Source of the DNA: Tragulus kanchil
Lineage: Eukaryota > Chordata > Mammalia > Artiodactyla > Tragulidae
Assembly (NCBI GenBank): GCA_022376925.1
Contig: JAIOJX010000026.1
Coordinates: forward strand, 205,002,900-205,066,899
Direction: 5' to 3'
DNA length: 64,000 nucleotides
Shown one piece after another: positions 1 to 9,005 of this stretch. Within the stretch, counting starts at the first letter, position 1; every line of letters starts with the position of its first letter. The position numbers were made by a program, and so were the translations under genes. A model generated the notes under the pieces. The model saw nothing but the letters and a program-made list of their open reading frames with translations. It was not told the DNA's origin and searched no databases.

Positions 1-720
1 TTTGGCATTTGTTAAGCTTCTTGGGTCTGTAAATTAATGCTTTTCATTAAATTTGGAAAAAGTTTCCACCATTTTTTTTCAAATATTTTTTTCTTCTTTT
101 TTCTCTTCCTTCTCATTCTGGACCTTCAGTTACGTACATGGAGCATTTACTATTACCCTACAGCTTTCTGGGGTGTTTTTACTTACTTTAGTTTTTCCCC
201 TGTTCTTTGAATTGGAATCTCTGGTGAGACAGTACTTAAGTTCACCGCTCCCTTTTTCTGCCATCTCAAGTTGCTGTTGAGCTCATCCTGTTAATTTTAA
301 TTCAGTTATGGTACCTTTCAACCCTAGAATTCCATTTGGTTATTATTATTATTTTTTTTGTATTTTCATTTCTCTGATATTATTCCTTATTTGTTCCACT
401 CATTTTTTAACATATTTATCTTTAATTACTTGAACATCTTTCTTTAGGTCTTCAAATATGTGTGCATTTGTTTTTAAGTCTTTGCTAAATCCAGCATCTG
501 TCTCCTCCACAGTCAATTTCTACTCCTGAATATAAGTCCTAGTTTCCTTTCTTTTCATGTTTAGTAAGTTTTGAAAATTGGACATTGTAGATAATAGGAG
601 GTAGCAAGTCCAGATTCTGTTCTTCTGAGGGTCTTTGATCTATTTTTAATTAGTCCATTATTTACTACTTAGATTCAAAGTGTGAAATCAGTGTCCCCTG
701 TGGTATGCAGCTGCTGATTT
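1..720 (-). mobile_element. Ancient L1-like repeat, antisense (tentative); copy at 1174-1890
   Basis: T-rich sequence with phrases that I associate with an antisense, strongly mutated mammalian L1 or similar old element (for example around 480-500 and 575-600). There is no intact reading frame. The family is not established. Confidence 0.3.
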
Positions 721-1091
721 TTATGACAACAAGATTATAGACAATTCAGTGTAATCAAAGATTCCAGCAGACTGACTGATCAGTATCATGTTATTAAACA
801 TCCTCTGAAACATTCACTGTAGTGAGAAGTTTCCATCATATAAACAAAATTTTGAGTAAATAATTAGGTTATTTAAGAAAGACCACTTCTAAAGAGCTGG
901 AAATAACTTTACTAATTTAAAGTGTGTTATTATCATTTTGAGAGTCAGTTGTCATTTGGGTGATTATTTTTCAGCTTTAAGATGGGTTACATTTCAGTAT
1001 TGTAGGAAACTGTGTGATATGTATGGCTTGTGTGCTATAAGTATCAGTGTTAAACGGGACACACACTTTTCTAAATAATCTCCATTTTCAG
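721..1091 (+). other. MOXD1 intron before the 143-nt exon; also 1891-2263 and 3090-3462
   Basis: AT-rich intron sequence ending in the exon acceptor, present three times because of pairs 1 and 2. I see no repeat family in it. Confidence 0.5.
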
Positions 1092-1125
1092 GGAGGATTA
1101 AGCACCAGGAATGAAATGTGTCTTT
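1092..1125 (+). pseudogene. MOXD1: Truncated third appearance of the same MOXD1 exon
   Basis: The acceptor and first 34 bases of the exon at 2264 occur here after the same intron sequence. The match then breaks off at 1125 into the linker 1126-1173. It is the cut end of the first copy of the tandem pair 1-2297. An automatic annotation could mistake it for a decayed exon, but I read it as a contig end. Confidence 0.8.
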
Positions 1126-2263
1126 TCTTTGGCAAGATATGGCTATACTGTTTCTAGGTTCTTCATAATTGTCTTTGGCATTTGTTAAGCTTCTTGGGTC
1201 TGTAAATTAATGCTTTTCATTAAATTTGGAAAAAGTTTCCACCATTTTTTTTCAAATATTTTTTTCTTCTTTTTTCTCTTCCTTCTCATTCTGGACCTTC
1301 AGTTACGTACATGGAGCATTTACTATTACCCTACAGCTTTCTGGGGTGTTTTTACTTACTTTAGTTTTTCCCCTGTTCTTTGAATTGGAATCTCTGGTGA
1401 GACAGTACTTAAGTTCACCGCTCCCTTTTTCTGCCATCTCAAGTTGCTGTTGAGCTCATCCTGTTAATTTTAATTCAGTTATGGTACCTTTCAACCCTAG
1501 AATTCCATTTGGTTATTATTATTATTTTTTTTGTATTTTCATTTCTCTGATATTATTCCTTATTTGTTCCACTCATTTTTAACATATTTATCTTTAATTA
1601 CTTGAACATCTTTCTTTAGGTCTTCAAATATGTGTGCATTTGTTTTTAAGTCTTTGCTAAATCCAGCATCTGTCTCCTCCACAGTCAATTTCTACTCCTG
1701 AATATAAGTCCTAGTTTCCTTTCTTTTCATGTTTAGTAAGTTTTGAAAATTGGACATTGTAGATAATAGGAGGTAGCAAGTCCAGATTCTGTTCTTCTGA
1801 GGGTCTTTGATCTATTTTTAATTAGTCCATTATTTACTACTTAGATTCAAAGTGTGAAATCAGTGTCCCCTGTGGTATGCAGCTGCTGATTTTTATGACA
1901 ACAAGATTATAGACAATTCAGTGTAATCAAAGATTCCAGCAGACTGACTGATCAGTATCATGTTATTAAACATCCTCTGAAACATTCACTGTAGTGAGAA
2001 GTTTCCATCATATAAACAAAATTTTGAGTAAATAATTAGGTTATTTAAGAAAGACCACTTCTAAAGAGCTGGAAATAACTTTACTAATTTAAAGTGTGTT
2101 ATTATCATTTTGAGAGTCAGTTGTCATTTGGGTGATTATTTTTCAGCTTTAAGATGGGTTACATTTCAGTATTGTAGGAAACTGTGTGATATGTATGGCT
2201 TGTGTGCTATAAGTATCAGTGTTAAACGGGACACACACTTTTCTAAATAATCTCCATTTTCAG

Positions 2264-2406
2264 GGAGGATTAAGCACCAGGAATGAAATGTGTCTTTCAT
2301 ACCTACTTTATTACCCAAGAATTAATCTGACTCGATGTGCAAGCATCCCAGACATCATGGAGCAACTTCAGTTCATTGGTGTTAAGGAGATCTACAGGCC
2401 AGTCAC
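2264..2406 (+). CDS. MOXD1: MOXD1 coding exon, third from last (copper-site Met exon)
   Basis: Encodes 47 codons plus 2 nt of MOXD1, a DBH/PHM-family copper-dependent monooxygenase reported to be ER-associated. Read in phase 0 after a CAG acceptor ending at 2263, the peptide runs GGLSTRNEMC... to ...IYRPV plus two bases. The NEMC motif (Met at 2288-2290) aligns with the family EMC motif, whose Met is the thioether ligand of the CuM site in PHM. The following YYP and TRC and an N-L-T glycosylation sequon also fit the family. The donor is AC|GTAAGT. The two leftover bases join the first G of the exon at 23618 to give Thr, then TWPF. Reading through the donor hits a stop at once. An identical second copy lies 1199 bp downstream and is judged artefactual. 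I recognise the protein from its sequence; exon numbering (probably 10 of 12) is inference. Confidence 0.93.
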
Positions 2407-3079
2407 GTAAGTAGTAAACGAATTTCCTGGTAGGAGTAAGGGTGGGATTTATTTTCTTTTACCTTTATCACCATGTTATGGGATTCCTTTATGTGCTGTT
2501 CTACATGCTGCTTTTCAGTTGAGGGGTCCAGATGAGCTTGTTTACTATGTCTAGGGTCTTTAAGACCACTCTTAGGTTCAGTAGTTTTCTAGGAAGACCT
2601 AAAGGATTCAACATATAATGATACTCATGGCTAACTTTTATGAGAGTGAAAGACTATAAAAAATGAGCAGAAGAAAAAAGTACATGAGGCAAAGTCCACA
2701 GGAAACCAGGTGCAAGCTTCCAAGCCAAGCAAGAAACCTCTCCCGGAATTAAGCACACAGAAGGTGCTTAATTCCACCAGCAGCAAATTGTGACAACATA
2801 TATGAACTGTTGTCTACTGGAGAAACTCAAAAGAGACTCAGGGCTCAGAGTTCTGACTGGGTTCCAGTCACAGAGGTGCCTTTTCCTTGGCAGCTACCAA
2901 AATTCCAGAGTCCCAGAAGGAAAGCAAGTATTTGCATAAGCAGAATCATTTGTAACAGACAGTCTAGGTATGATAAATTACTCATCCTTTTGAAGAAGTT
3001 TTATGCTAGTACGGAAAATTGTTTGCTATTTAAATTCCTGACACCAGCCAAGGTCAGTTCCCGATATCCCTAAAGATGT
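2407..3079 (+). other. MOXD1 intron after the 143-nt exon; repeated at 3606-4547
   Basis: Unique-looking intron with no recognised element. A piece beginning near 2810 is present again at 4009 and 5145. Confidence 0.5.
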
Positions 3080-3462
3080 CAGCTGCTGATTTTATGACAA
3101 CAAGATTATAGACAATTCAGTGTAATCAAAGATTCCAGCAGACTGACTGATCAGTATCATGTTATTAAACATCCTCTGAAACATTCACTGTAGTGAGAAG
3201 TTTCCATCATATAAACAAAATTTTGAGTAAATAATTAGGTTATTTAAGAAAGACCACTTCTAAAGAGCTGGAAATAACTTTACTAATTTAAAGTGTGTTA
3301 TTATCATTTTGAGAGTCAGTTGTCATTTGGGTGATTATTTTTCAGCTTTAAGATGGGTTACATTTCAGTATTGTAGGAAACTGTGTGATATGTATGGCTT
3401 GTGTGCTATAAGTATCAGTGTTAAACGGGACACACACTTTTCTAAATAATCTCCATTTTCAG

Positions 3463-3605
3463 GGAGGATTAAGCACCAGGAATGAAATGTGTCTTTCATA
3501 CCTACTTTATTACCCAAGAATTAATCTGACTCGATGTGCAAGCATCCCAGACATCATGGAGCAACTTCAGTTCATTGGTGTTAAGGAGATCTACAGGCCA
3601 GTCAC
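3463..3605 (+). CDS. MOXD1: Second, probably artefactual copy of the MOXD1 143-nt exon
   Basis: Same 143 bases, same acceptor and same donor as the exon at 2264-2406, offset by 1199 bp inside the tandem pair 1880-4288. The flanking intron is copied too, so this is not a diverged alternative exon. If both copies were spliced, 143 nt (not divisible by 3) would shift the frame and destroy the C-terminal domain. I treat it as an assembly duplicate. Which of the two copies is the better consensus cannot be told from the exon, since they agree. Confidence 0.85.
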
Positions 3606-4547
3606 GTAAGTAGTAAACGAATTTCCTGGTAGGAGTAAGGGTGGGATTTATTTTCTTTTACCTTTATCACCATGTTATGGGATTCCTTTATGTGCTGTTC
3701 TACATGCTGCTTTTCAGTTGAGGGGTCCAGATGAGCTTGTTTACTATGTCTAGGGTCTTTAAGACCACTCTTAGGTTCAGTAGTTTTCTAGGAAGACCTA
3801 AAGGATTCAACATATAATGATACTCATGGCTAACTTTTATGAGAGTGAAAGACTATAAAAAATGAGCAGAAGAAAAAAGTACATGAGGCAAAGTCCACAG
3901 GAAACCAGGTGCAAGCTTCCAAGCCAAGCAAGAAACCTCTCCCGGAATTAAGCACACAGAAGGTGCTTAATTCCACCAGCAGCAAATTGTGACAACATAT
4001 ATGAACTGTTGTCTACTGGAGAAACTCAAAAGAGACTCAGGGCTCAGAGTTCTGACTGGGTTCCAGTCACAGAGGTGCCTTTTCCTTGGCAGCTACCAAA
4101 ATTCCAGAGTCCCAGAAGGAAAGCAAGTATTTGCATAAGCAGAATCATTTGTAACAGACAGTCTAGGTATGATAAATTACTCATCCTTTTGAAGAAGTTT
4201 TATGCTAGTACGGAAAATTGTTTGCTATTTAAATTCCCTGACACCAGCCAAGGTCAGTCTTCCAAGCAGATATCCCTAAAGATGTCAGCCTCAGGCCTGC
4301 TGTATTAATGCTTTCTGCACAGTTGTATGTGATAGAACTGACTTAGGACAAAATAATAAGCAAGATAAATATTATTCCAGCTCCTTTGAGATTGTATATT
4401 AGAGTGAGTAAGAAGAAATAAGCCAAGATACATATAAAATTTCATATATTAAAAGAAAAGTAATGAAAATTATTGAGACAATGAAGGAAATGTGTAGTCG
4501 TTCTCAGTTGAGTGATGAGAGTAGCTTATAAACAACCAAAAAATTTT

Positions 4548-4875
4548 TTTTTTTTATGATTTATTTATTTATTTTTTGGGCGGGGGTCAGGTTGGGGAGG
4601 GAGAGGGGCGGGCGGGCCACTTCTATTGGTCTTTCATTTCTCTATTTTCACCCGTCTTTGTTCTTGGGCCCGTGTGGGCCTCCCATCGCGGTGGCCTCTG
4701 TTGTCACAGAGCGCCAGCTCTGGGTGCATGCACTCCAGAGCTCTGGAGCTCTGGAGTCCAGAGCTCAGTCCAGCCGCTCCGCGGCACGTGGGATCTTCCC
4801 AGGCCAGGGATCGAACCGGCGCCCGTTGCAGTGCAAGGCGGTGTCCTTACCCACTGGACCACCAGGGGAAGCCCC
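4548..4875 (-). mobile_element. CHR-type tRNA-Glu SINE, extended-tail type
   Basis: Reverse orientation: T-rich tail at left, then the G-rich block (4577-4617), then CCACTTCTATTGG, and the tRNA-derived head at right ending in CCAGGGGAAGCCCC. Flanking AACCAAAAATTTTT-type sequence on both sides (near 4534 and 4876) looks like the target-site duplication. It carries an unusual palindromic replacement at 4733-4766. Confidence 0.85.
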
Positions 4876-5131
4876 AACCAAAATTTTTCTCTCACTATTC
4901 TGGAGGCTGAGAAGTCCAAGATCAAGGTTCTGGCAGAATCAGCACTTGGTGAGGACCCATCCAGCCATCTTCTCACAGTGATCTCCCATGACAGAAGGTC
5001 AAGAGAGCTTTCTCAAACTGCTTCCCTAAGGGCACTAATCCCATTTATGTGGACAGACTCTCTCAAAGGCCCCATCTCCTAATAGCATCACCTTGAGAAC
5101 GAGGATTTCAACATGTGAATCTTGGGTGGAA
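4876..5131 (-). mobile_element. MLT1-type (MaLR) LTR, cut by the duplication; longer copy at 6012-6293
   Basis: Read on the minus strand this matches the familiar MLT1 LTR: start TGCTACGGACTGAAT at 6293 downwards, then GGGATTAGTGCCCTT, GAGAAGATGGC and CCTCCAGAATAG. It was the target of the SINE at 4548, which lies at its 3' side. Non-coding, old and diverged. Confidence 0.65.
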
Positions 5132-5683
5132 AATATATGAACTGTTGTCTACTGGAGAAACTCAAAAGAGACTCAGGGCTCAGAGTTCTGACTGGGTTCC
5201 AGTCACAGAGGTGCCTTTTCCTTGGCAGCTACCAAAATTCCAGAGTCCCAGAAGGAAAGCAAGTATTTGCATAAGCAGAATCATTTGTAACAGACAGTCT
5301 AGGTATGATAAATTACTCATCCTTTTGAAGAAGTTTTATGCTAGTACGGAAAATTGTTTGCTATTTAAATTCCCTGACACCAGCCAAGGTCAGTCTTCCA
5401 AGCAGATATCCCTAAAGATGTCAGCCTCAGGCCTGCTGTATTAATGCTTTCTGCACAGTTGTATGTGATAGAACTGACTTAGGACAAAATAATAAGCAAG
5501 ATAAATATTATTCCAGCTCCTTTGAGATTGTATATTAGAGTGAGTAAGAAGAAATAAGCCAAGATACATATAAAATTTCATATATTAAAAGAAAAGTAAT
5601 GAAAATTATTGAGACAATGAAGGAAATGTGTAGTCGTTCTCAGTTGAGTGATGAGAGTAGCTTATAAACAACCAAAAAATTTT

Positions 5684-6011
5684 TTTTTTTTATGATTTAT
5701 TTATTTATTTTTTGGGCGGGGGTCAGGTTGGGGAGGGAGAGGGGCGGGCGGGCCACTTCTATTGGTCTTTCATTTCTCTATTTTCACCCGTCTTTGTTCT
5801 TGGGCCCGTGTGGGCCTCCCATCGCGGTGGCCTCTGTTGTCACAGAGCGCCGGCTCTGGGTGCATGCACTCCAGAGCTCTGGAGCTCTGGAGTCCAGAGC
5901 TCAGTCCAGCCGCTCCGCGGCACGTGGGATCTTCCCAGGCCAGGGATCGAACCGGCGCCCGTTGCAGTGCAAGGCGGTGTCCTTACCCACTGGACCACCA
6001 GGGGAAGCCCC
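5684..6011 (-). mobile_element. Duplicate of the SINE at 4548
   Basis: Second copy through tandem pair 3, offset 1136. It is not an independent insertion. Confidence 0.85.
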
Positions 6012-6293
6012 AACCAAAATTTTTCTCTCACTATTCTGGAGGCTGAGAAGTCCAAGATCAAGGTTCTGGCAGAATCAGCACTTGGTGAGGACCCATCCAG
6101 CCATCTTCTCACAGTGATCTCCCATGACAGAAGGTCAAGAGAGCTTTCTCAAACTGCTTCCCTAAGGGCACTAATCCCATTTATGTGGACAGACTCTCTC
6201 AAAGGCCCCATCTCCTAATAGCATCACCTTGAGAACTAGGATTTCAACATGTGAATCTTGGGTGGGGAACACAGATATTCAGTCCGTAGCAGG
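6012..6293 (-). mobile_element. MLT1-type LTR, more complete copy
   Basis: Same element as 4876-5131, but it continues to the LTR 5' boundary at about 6293 because this copy runs into unique sequence. Confidence 0.65.
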
Positions 6294-6569
6294 TGATGGT
6301 ATTTGAAGAGGGACTTAAGTGTTGAGGAACCAGTGGTGGGAAGACCTGCAAGTGTACTCTGCAGAGAGAAAAGCCAGTGTAACAGACGATGAGTATGAGC
6401 CAGCATGTTCAAAGAACAGAAAGAAGGTGAGTTTGGCTGAAGCAGAGTAAAATATGGCAGGGAATAAATATAAGAGCAAGTGGGACCAGACAGTGTAGAA
6501 CTCTATAGGCAACAGAAGGACTTTGGGTTTTAAGTGCAAAGAGAAACTATTCCAGGGTGTGGTGGGTGT
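6294..6569. other. MOXD1 intron, nothing recognised
   Basis: No repeat family or exon signal seen. Confidence 0.4.
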
Positions 6570-6765
6570 GTGCATGCTCAGTTGATCAGACATACTCAGC
6601 TCCGTAGCCCCATGAACTGTAGCCCACCAGATTTCCAGAGAAGAACACCAGAATGGGTTGCCATTTCCTGGGAGATCTGTCCAACCCAGGACTGAACCTG
6701 CATCTCTTATGTCTCCAACATTATTGGCAGGCAGGTTCTTTACCAATATACTACCTGGGAAGCCC
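6570..6765 (-). mobile_element. Bov-tA/Bov-A SINE
   Basis: Reverse-oriented ruminant SINE: CATACTCAGCTCCGTAGCCC at left through CACCAGAATGGGTTGCC to the head remnant CCTGGGAAGCCC at right. Diverged. Confidence 0.8.
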
Positions 6766-6955
6766 TGTCATAGGATATAGGGTGTTTCAAATGTTGATTT
6801 GCCACTATGTTGAGAAAAGATTCTAGGAGGGCAAGATTGGAAAGAATATAATCAATCAGGAAACTTGTGATTGTCTAGTTGAAAGGTTGAGATGTCTTAG
6901 ACCAGAATGGTGCTGGTAGAGTTAGTGAGAAATGGTTCCAACCCAATTGCCTTTT

Positions 6956-7270
6956 TTATTTATTTATTTATTTATTTGGGCGGGGGTTGGGGATGGAGGG
7001 GAGCGGGCAGGCCACTTCTATTGGTCTTTCATTTCTCCATTTTCATCTGTGTTTGTTCTTTGGCTCCTGTGGGCCTCCCATCGCGGTGGCGTCTGTTGTC
7101 GCAGAGCACCGGCTCTGGGTGCACGCGCTCCAGAGCTCCGGCTCTGTGATTGGACACATCGGTCCAGCCGCTCCGCGGCATGTGGGATCTTCCCAGGCCA
7201 GGGCTCGAACCGGCGCCCCTTGCACTGCAAGGCGGTGTCCTTACCCACTGGACCACCAGGGGAAGCCCCC
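6956..7270 (-). mobile_element. CHR-type tRNA-Glu SINE, extended-tail type
   Basis: Left (TTTA)n tail, G-rich block 6979-7011, SINE body, head at right. Target-site duplication AATTGCCTTTT at 6945-6955 and 7271-7281 marks a clean, fairly recent insertion. Confidence 0.88.
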
Positions 7271-7281
7271 AATTGCCTTTT

Positions 7282-7666
7282 GAAGGCAGCCCTCACTGAA
7301 CTTGTTGATTAACTGCGTCTCTGAGAGTTGGTGAGGGAAAGAGAAAAGGAAAAGTAATGATGTGTGAATGGTACAGGGAAACATGTTTGAAAAAGAAATT
7401 GAGAATTAATATTAAGGTTGATACAGTAAAAAGAATTTTATCCATTCTTAGTGATAACACAAAAAAGAATTAGGATCCTAGTGGAAAGTTTAGATTTTAT
7501 TTGCTAATGATTAGGATTTTTCTAAATTAATCAGTCAGTTACTAAAGGAATGATGTAATTAGGCAAATGAGACACATAGATTTTTTAGGGGGTGTATTTA
7601 AGGAGAGATTAAATAAACATTTTATGAGGATTTGGCAAAATACAGATTTGAAGGACAATGTAATTA
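7282..7666. other. MOXD1 intron, nothing recognised
   Basis: AT-rich and free of recognised elements up to the target site of the next SINE. Confidence 0.4.
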
Positions 7667-7680
7667 TGGTCTACTTTTTA

Positions 7681-8030
7681 TTTTTTTTTAAAATCTGTCC
7701 TTTTTTTTTTTTTTTATCTTATTTTATTTATTTAGGGTGGGGGTCGGATTGAGGAGGGAGGGGAGCGGGCAGGCCACTTCTATTGGTCTTTGATTCTCTA
7801 TTTTCATCCGTCTTTGTTCTTTGGCTCCTGTGGGCCTCCCATCGCGGTGGCCTCTGTCGTTGCAGAGCTCCGTCTCTGGGCGCATGCGCTCCAGAGCTCC
7901 GGCTCGGTAATTGGACACATCAGTCCAGCCGCTCTGTGGCATGTGGGATCTTCCCAGGCCAGGGATCGAACCGGCGCCCCTTGCAGTGCAAGGTGGTGTC
8001 CTTACCCACTGGACCACCAGGGGAAGCCCC
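7681..8030 (-). mobile_element. CHR-type tRNA-Glu SINE, extended-tail type
   Basis: Target-site duplication ATGGTCTACTTTTT at 7667-7680 and 8031-8044 (14 bp, perfect). The left T-rich end is long and the G-rich block is at 7736-7770. The perfect duplication argues for a young insertion. Confidence 0.9.
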
Positions 8031-8214
8031 ATGGTCTACTTTTTGTTCTAAAATTTTATAGGGATTATAGCTTAGAAACTACAGACACTCTCCTTTTTAA
8101 ATTAAGTCCACTATTCATAGATATGTTCCACTGAGTTCCTATCCAGTCAACTCACTGACCACCATATCAGAGGTCTGTATGTGCTAAAACAAATAACAAA
8201 ATGCTGGTGTAGAT

Positions 8215-8420
8215 TAGGTTGCAGCTTATGAAGTATTTTCACATGCATGATTTCATTTAATTTACTTCCACAGTTTTAACAGGTAGAACAGTATTTGCAG
8301 TCCTAGTTTAGAGAAGGAAATGGAAACTAAAGATTAAGAGTCTCTTCAACTTCATAGATGACATACTAAATGGGGAGGCAGTGTTTGTATTTTAGTTGCT
8401 GATTATGTGCCTTTCTGTTC
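8215..8420 (-). mobile_element. MIR-like element
   Basis: The pattern CATGATTTCATTTAATTTAC, an AGAGAAGGAAATGGAAACTA-type segment and the following region resemble reverse-oriented MIR. Very old and diverged. Confidence 0.5.
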
Positions 8421-8541
8421 ACAATAGCAACAGTGCGAACAAATAAAATATCAATGAAAATCAAGACAGCACGTAAAATACCACTCTACAAGCACTAAGA
8501 TGTAATCTTGTTTTTAAAATATCAAGATTATATTGTTTCTT

Positions 8542-8752
8542 GCATGGATCCTCAGTCACTTCAGTCTTATCTGACTCTTTGCAGTCCTATGCACTGTAAC
8601 CCACCAGGCTTCTCTGTCCAGGGAGTTTTCCAGGCAGTAACATTGGAGTGGGTTGCCATTCCCTTCAACAGGGATCTTCTGGACCCAGGGATCGAACCTG
8701 CATTTCCTGCAATGCAGGTGGATTCTTTACCACTGAGCACCAGGGAAGCCCC
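8542..8752 (-). mobile_element. Bov-tA SINE, first of a pair
   Basis: Reverse-oriented Bov-tA with the body GGAGTGGGTTGCCATTCCC and head CACCAGGGAAGCCCC. Flanked by TATATTGTTTCTT (8529-8541) and a near copy ATAGTGTTTCTT (8753-8764). Confidence 0.85.
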
Positions 8753-8764
8753 ATAGTGTTTCTT

Positions 8765-8992
8765 GTGTGCTAAGTTGCTTTAGTCTGAGTCTTTGTGATT
8801 CCATGGACCATAGCCCACCAGGTTCCTCTGTCCATGAGATTCTCCAGGCAAGAATACTGAAGTGGTTTCCTGTGCCCAGGGGATCTTCCTCCAGGGGATC
8901 TTCCCAACCCAGGGATTGAACCTTTGTGTCTTAAGTCTAATGCACTGGCTGGCAGGCAGGCTCTTTACCACCAGCGCCTTCTGGGAAGCCCC
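8765..8992 (-). mobile_element. Bov-tA SINE, second of a pair
   Basis: Same orientation as its neighbour. It begins directly after the middle target-site copy and ends before TATATTGTTTCTT at 8993-9005. A GGGGATCTTCC segment is repeated inside it (8879-8909). Confidence 0.85.
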
Positions 8993-9005
8993 TATATTGT
9001 TTCTT

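Larger units (their letters stand above)
1..2297. repeat. Tandem duplicate pair 1 (about 1.12 kb copies)
   Basis: 1-1125 matches 1174-2297 at an offset of 1173, then 1172 after a single T lost in a T-run. Linker 1126-1173 is unique here and may match sequence left of the window. The first copy is cut inside the MOXD1 exon. Confidence 0.93.
1880..4288. repeat. Tandem duplicate pair 2 (about 1.2 kb copies)
   Basis: 1880-3079 matches 3080-4288, offset 1199-1200, and doubles the 143-nt MOXD1 exon. The distal end of copy 1 has lost bases present in copy 2 (3040-3079 against 4240-4288), just before the junction. Confidence 0.93.
3997..6267. repeat. Tandem duplicate pair 3 (about 1.13 kb copies)
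   Basis: 3997-5131 matches 5133-6267, offset 1136. It overlaps the second copy of pair 2 by about 290 bp, so that piece occurs three times. Seen differences include CGCCAG against CGCCGG inside the SINE. Confidence 0.93.

Noticed and set aside
1880..4288. The doubled MOXD1 exon as a pair of mutually exclusive or newly duplicated exons
   Set aside because: The copies are identical in the exon and in more than 1 kb of flanking intron, and 21 other unrelated pieces of the window show the same kind of duplication.
4556..5082. Reading frames of 94-168 codons across 4556-5082 and similar ones at every CHR-type SINE on both strands
   Set aside because: They run through SINE sequence and recur with the repeat; none resembles a protein. 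The recurring peptides (such as VVQWVRTPPC) are translations of the SINE head.
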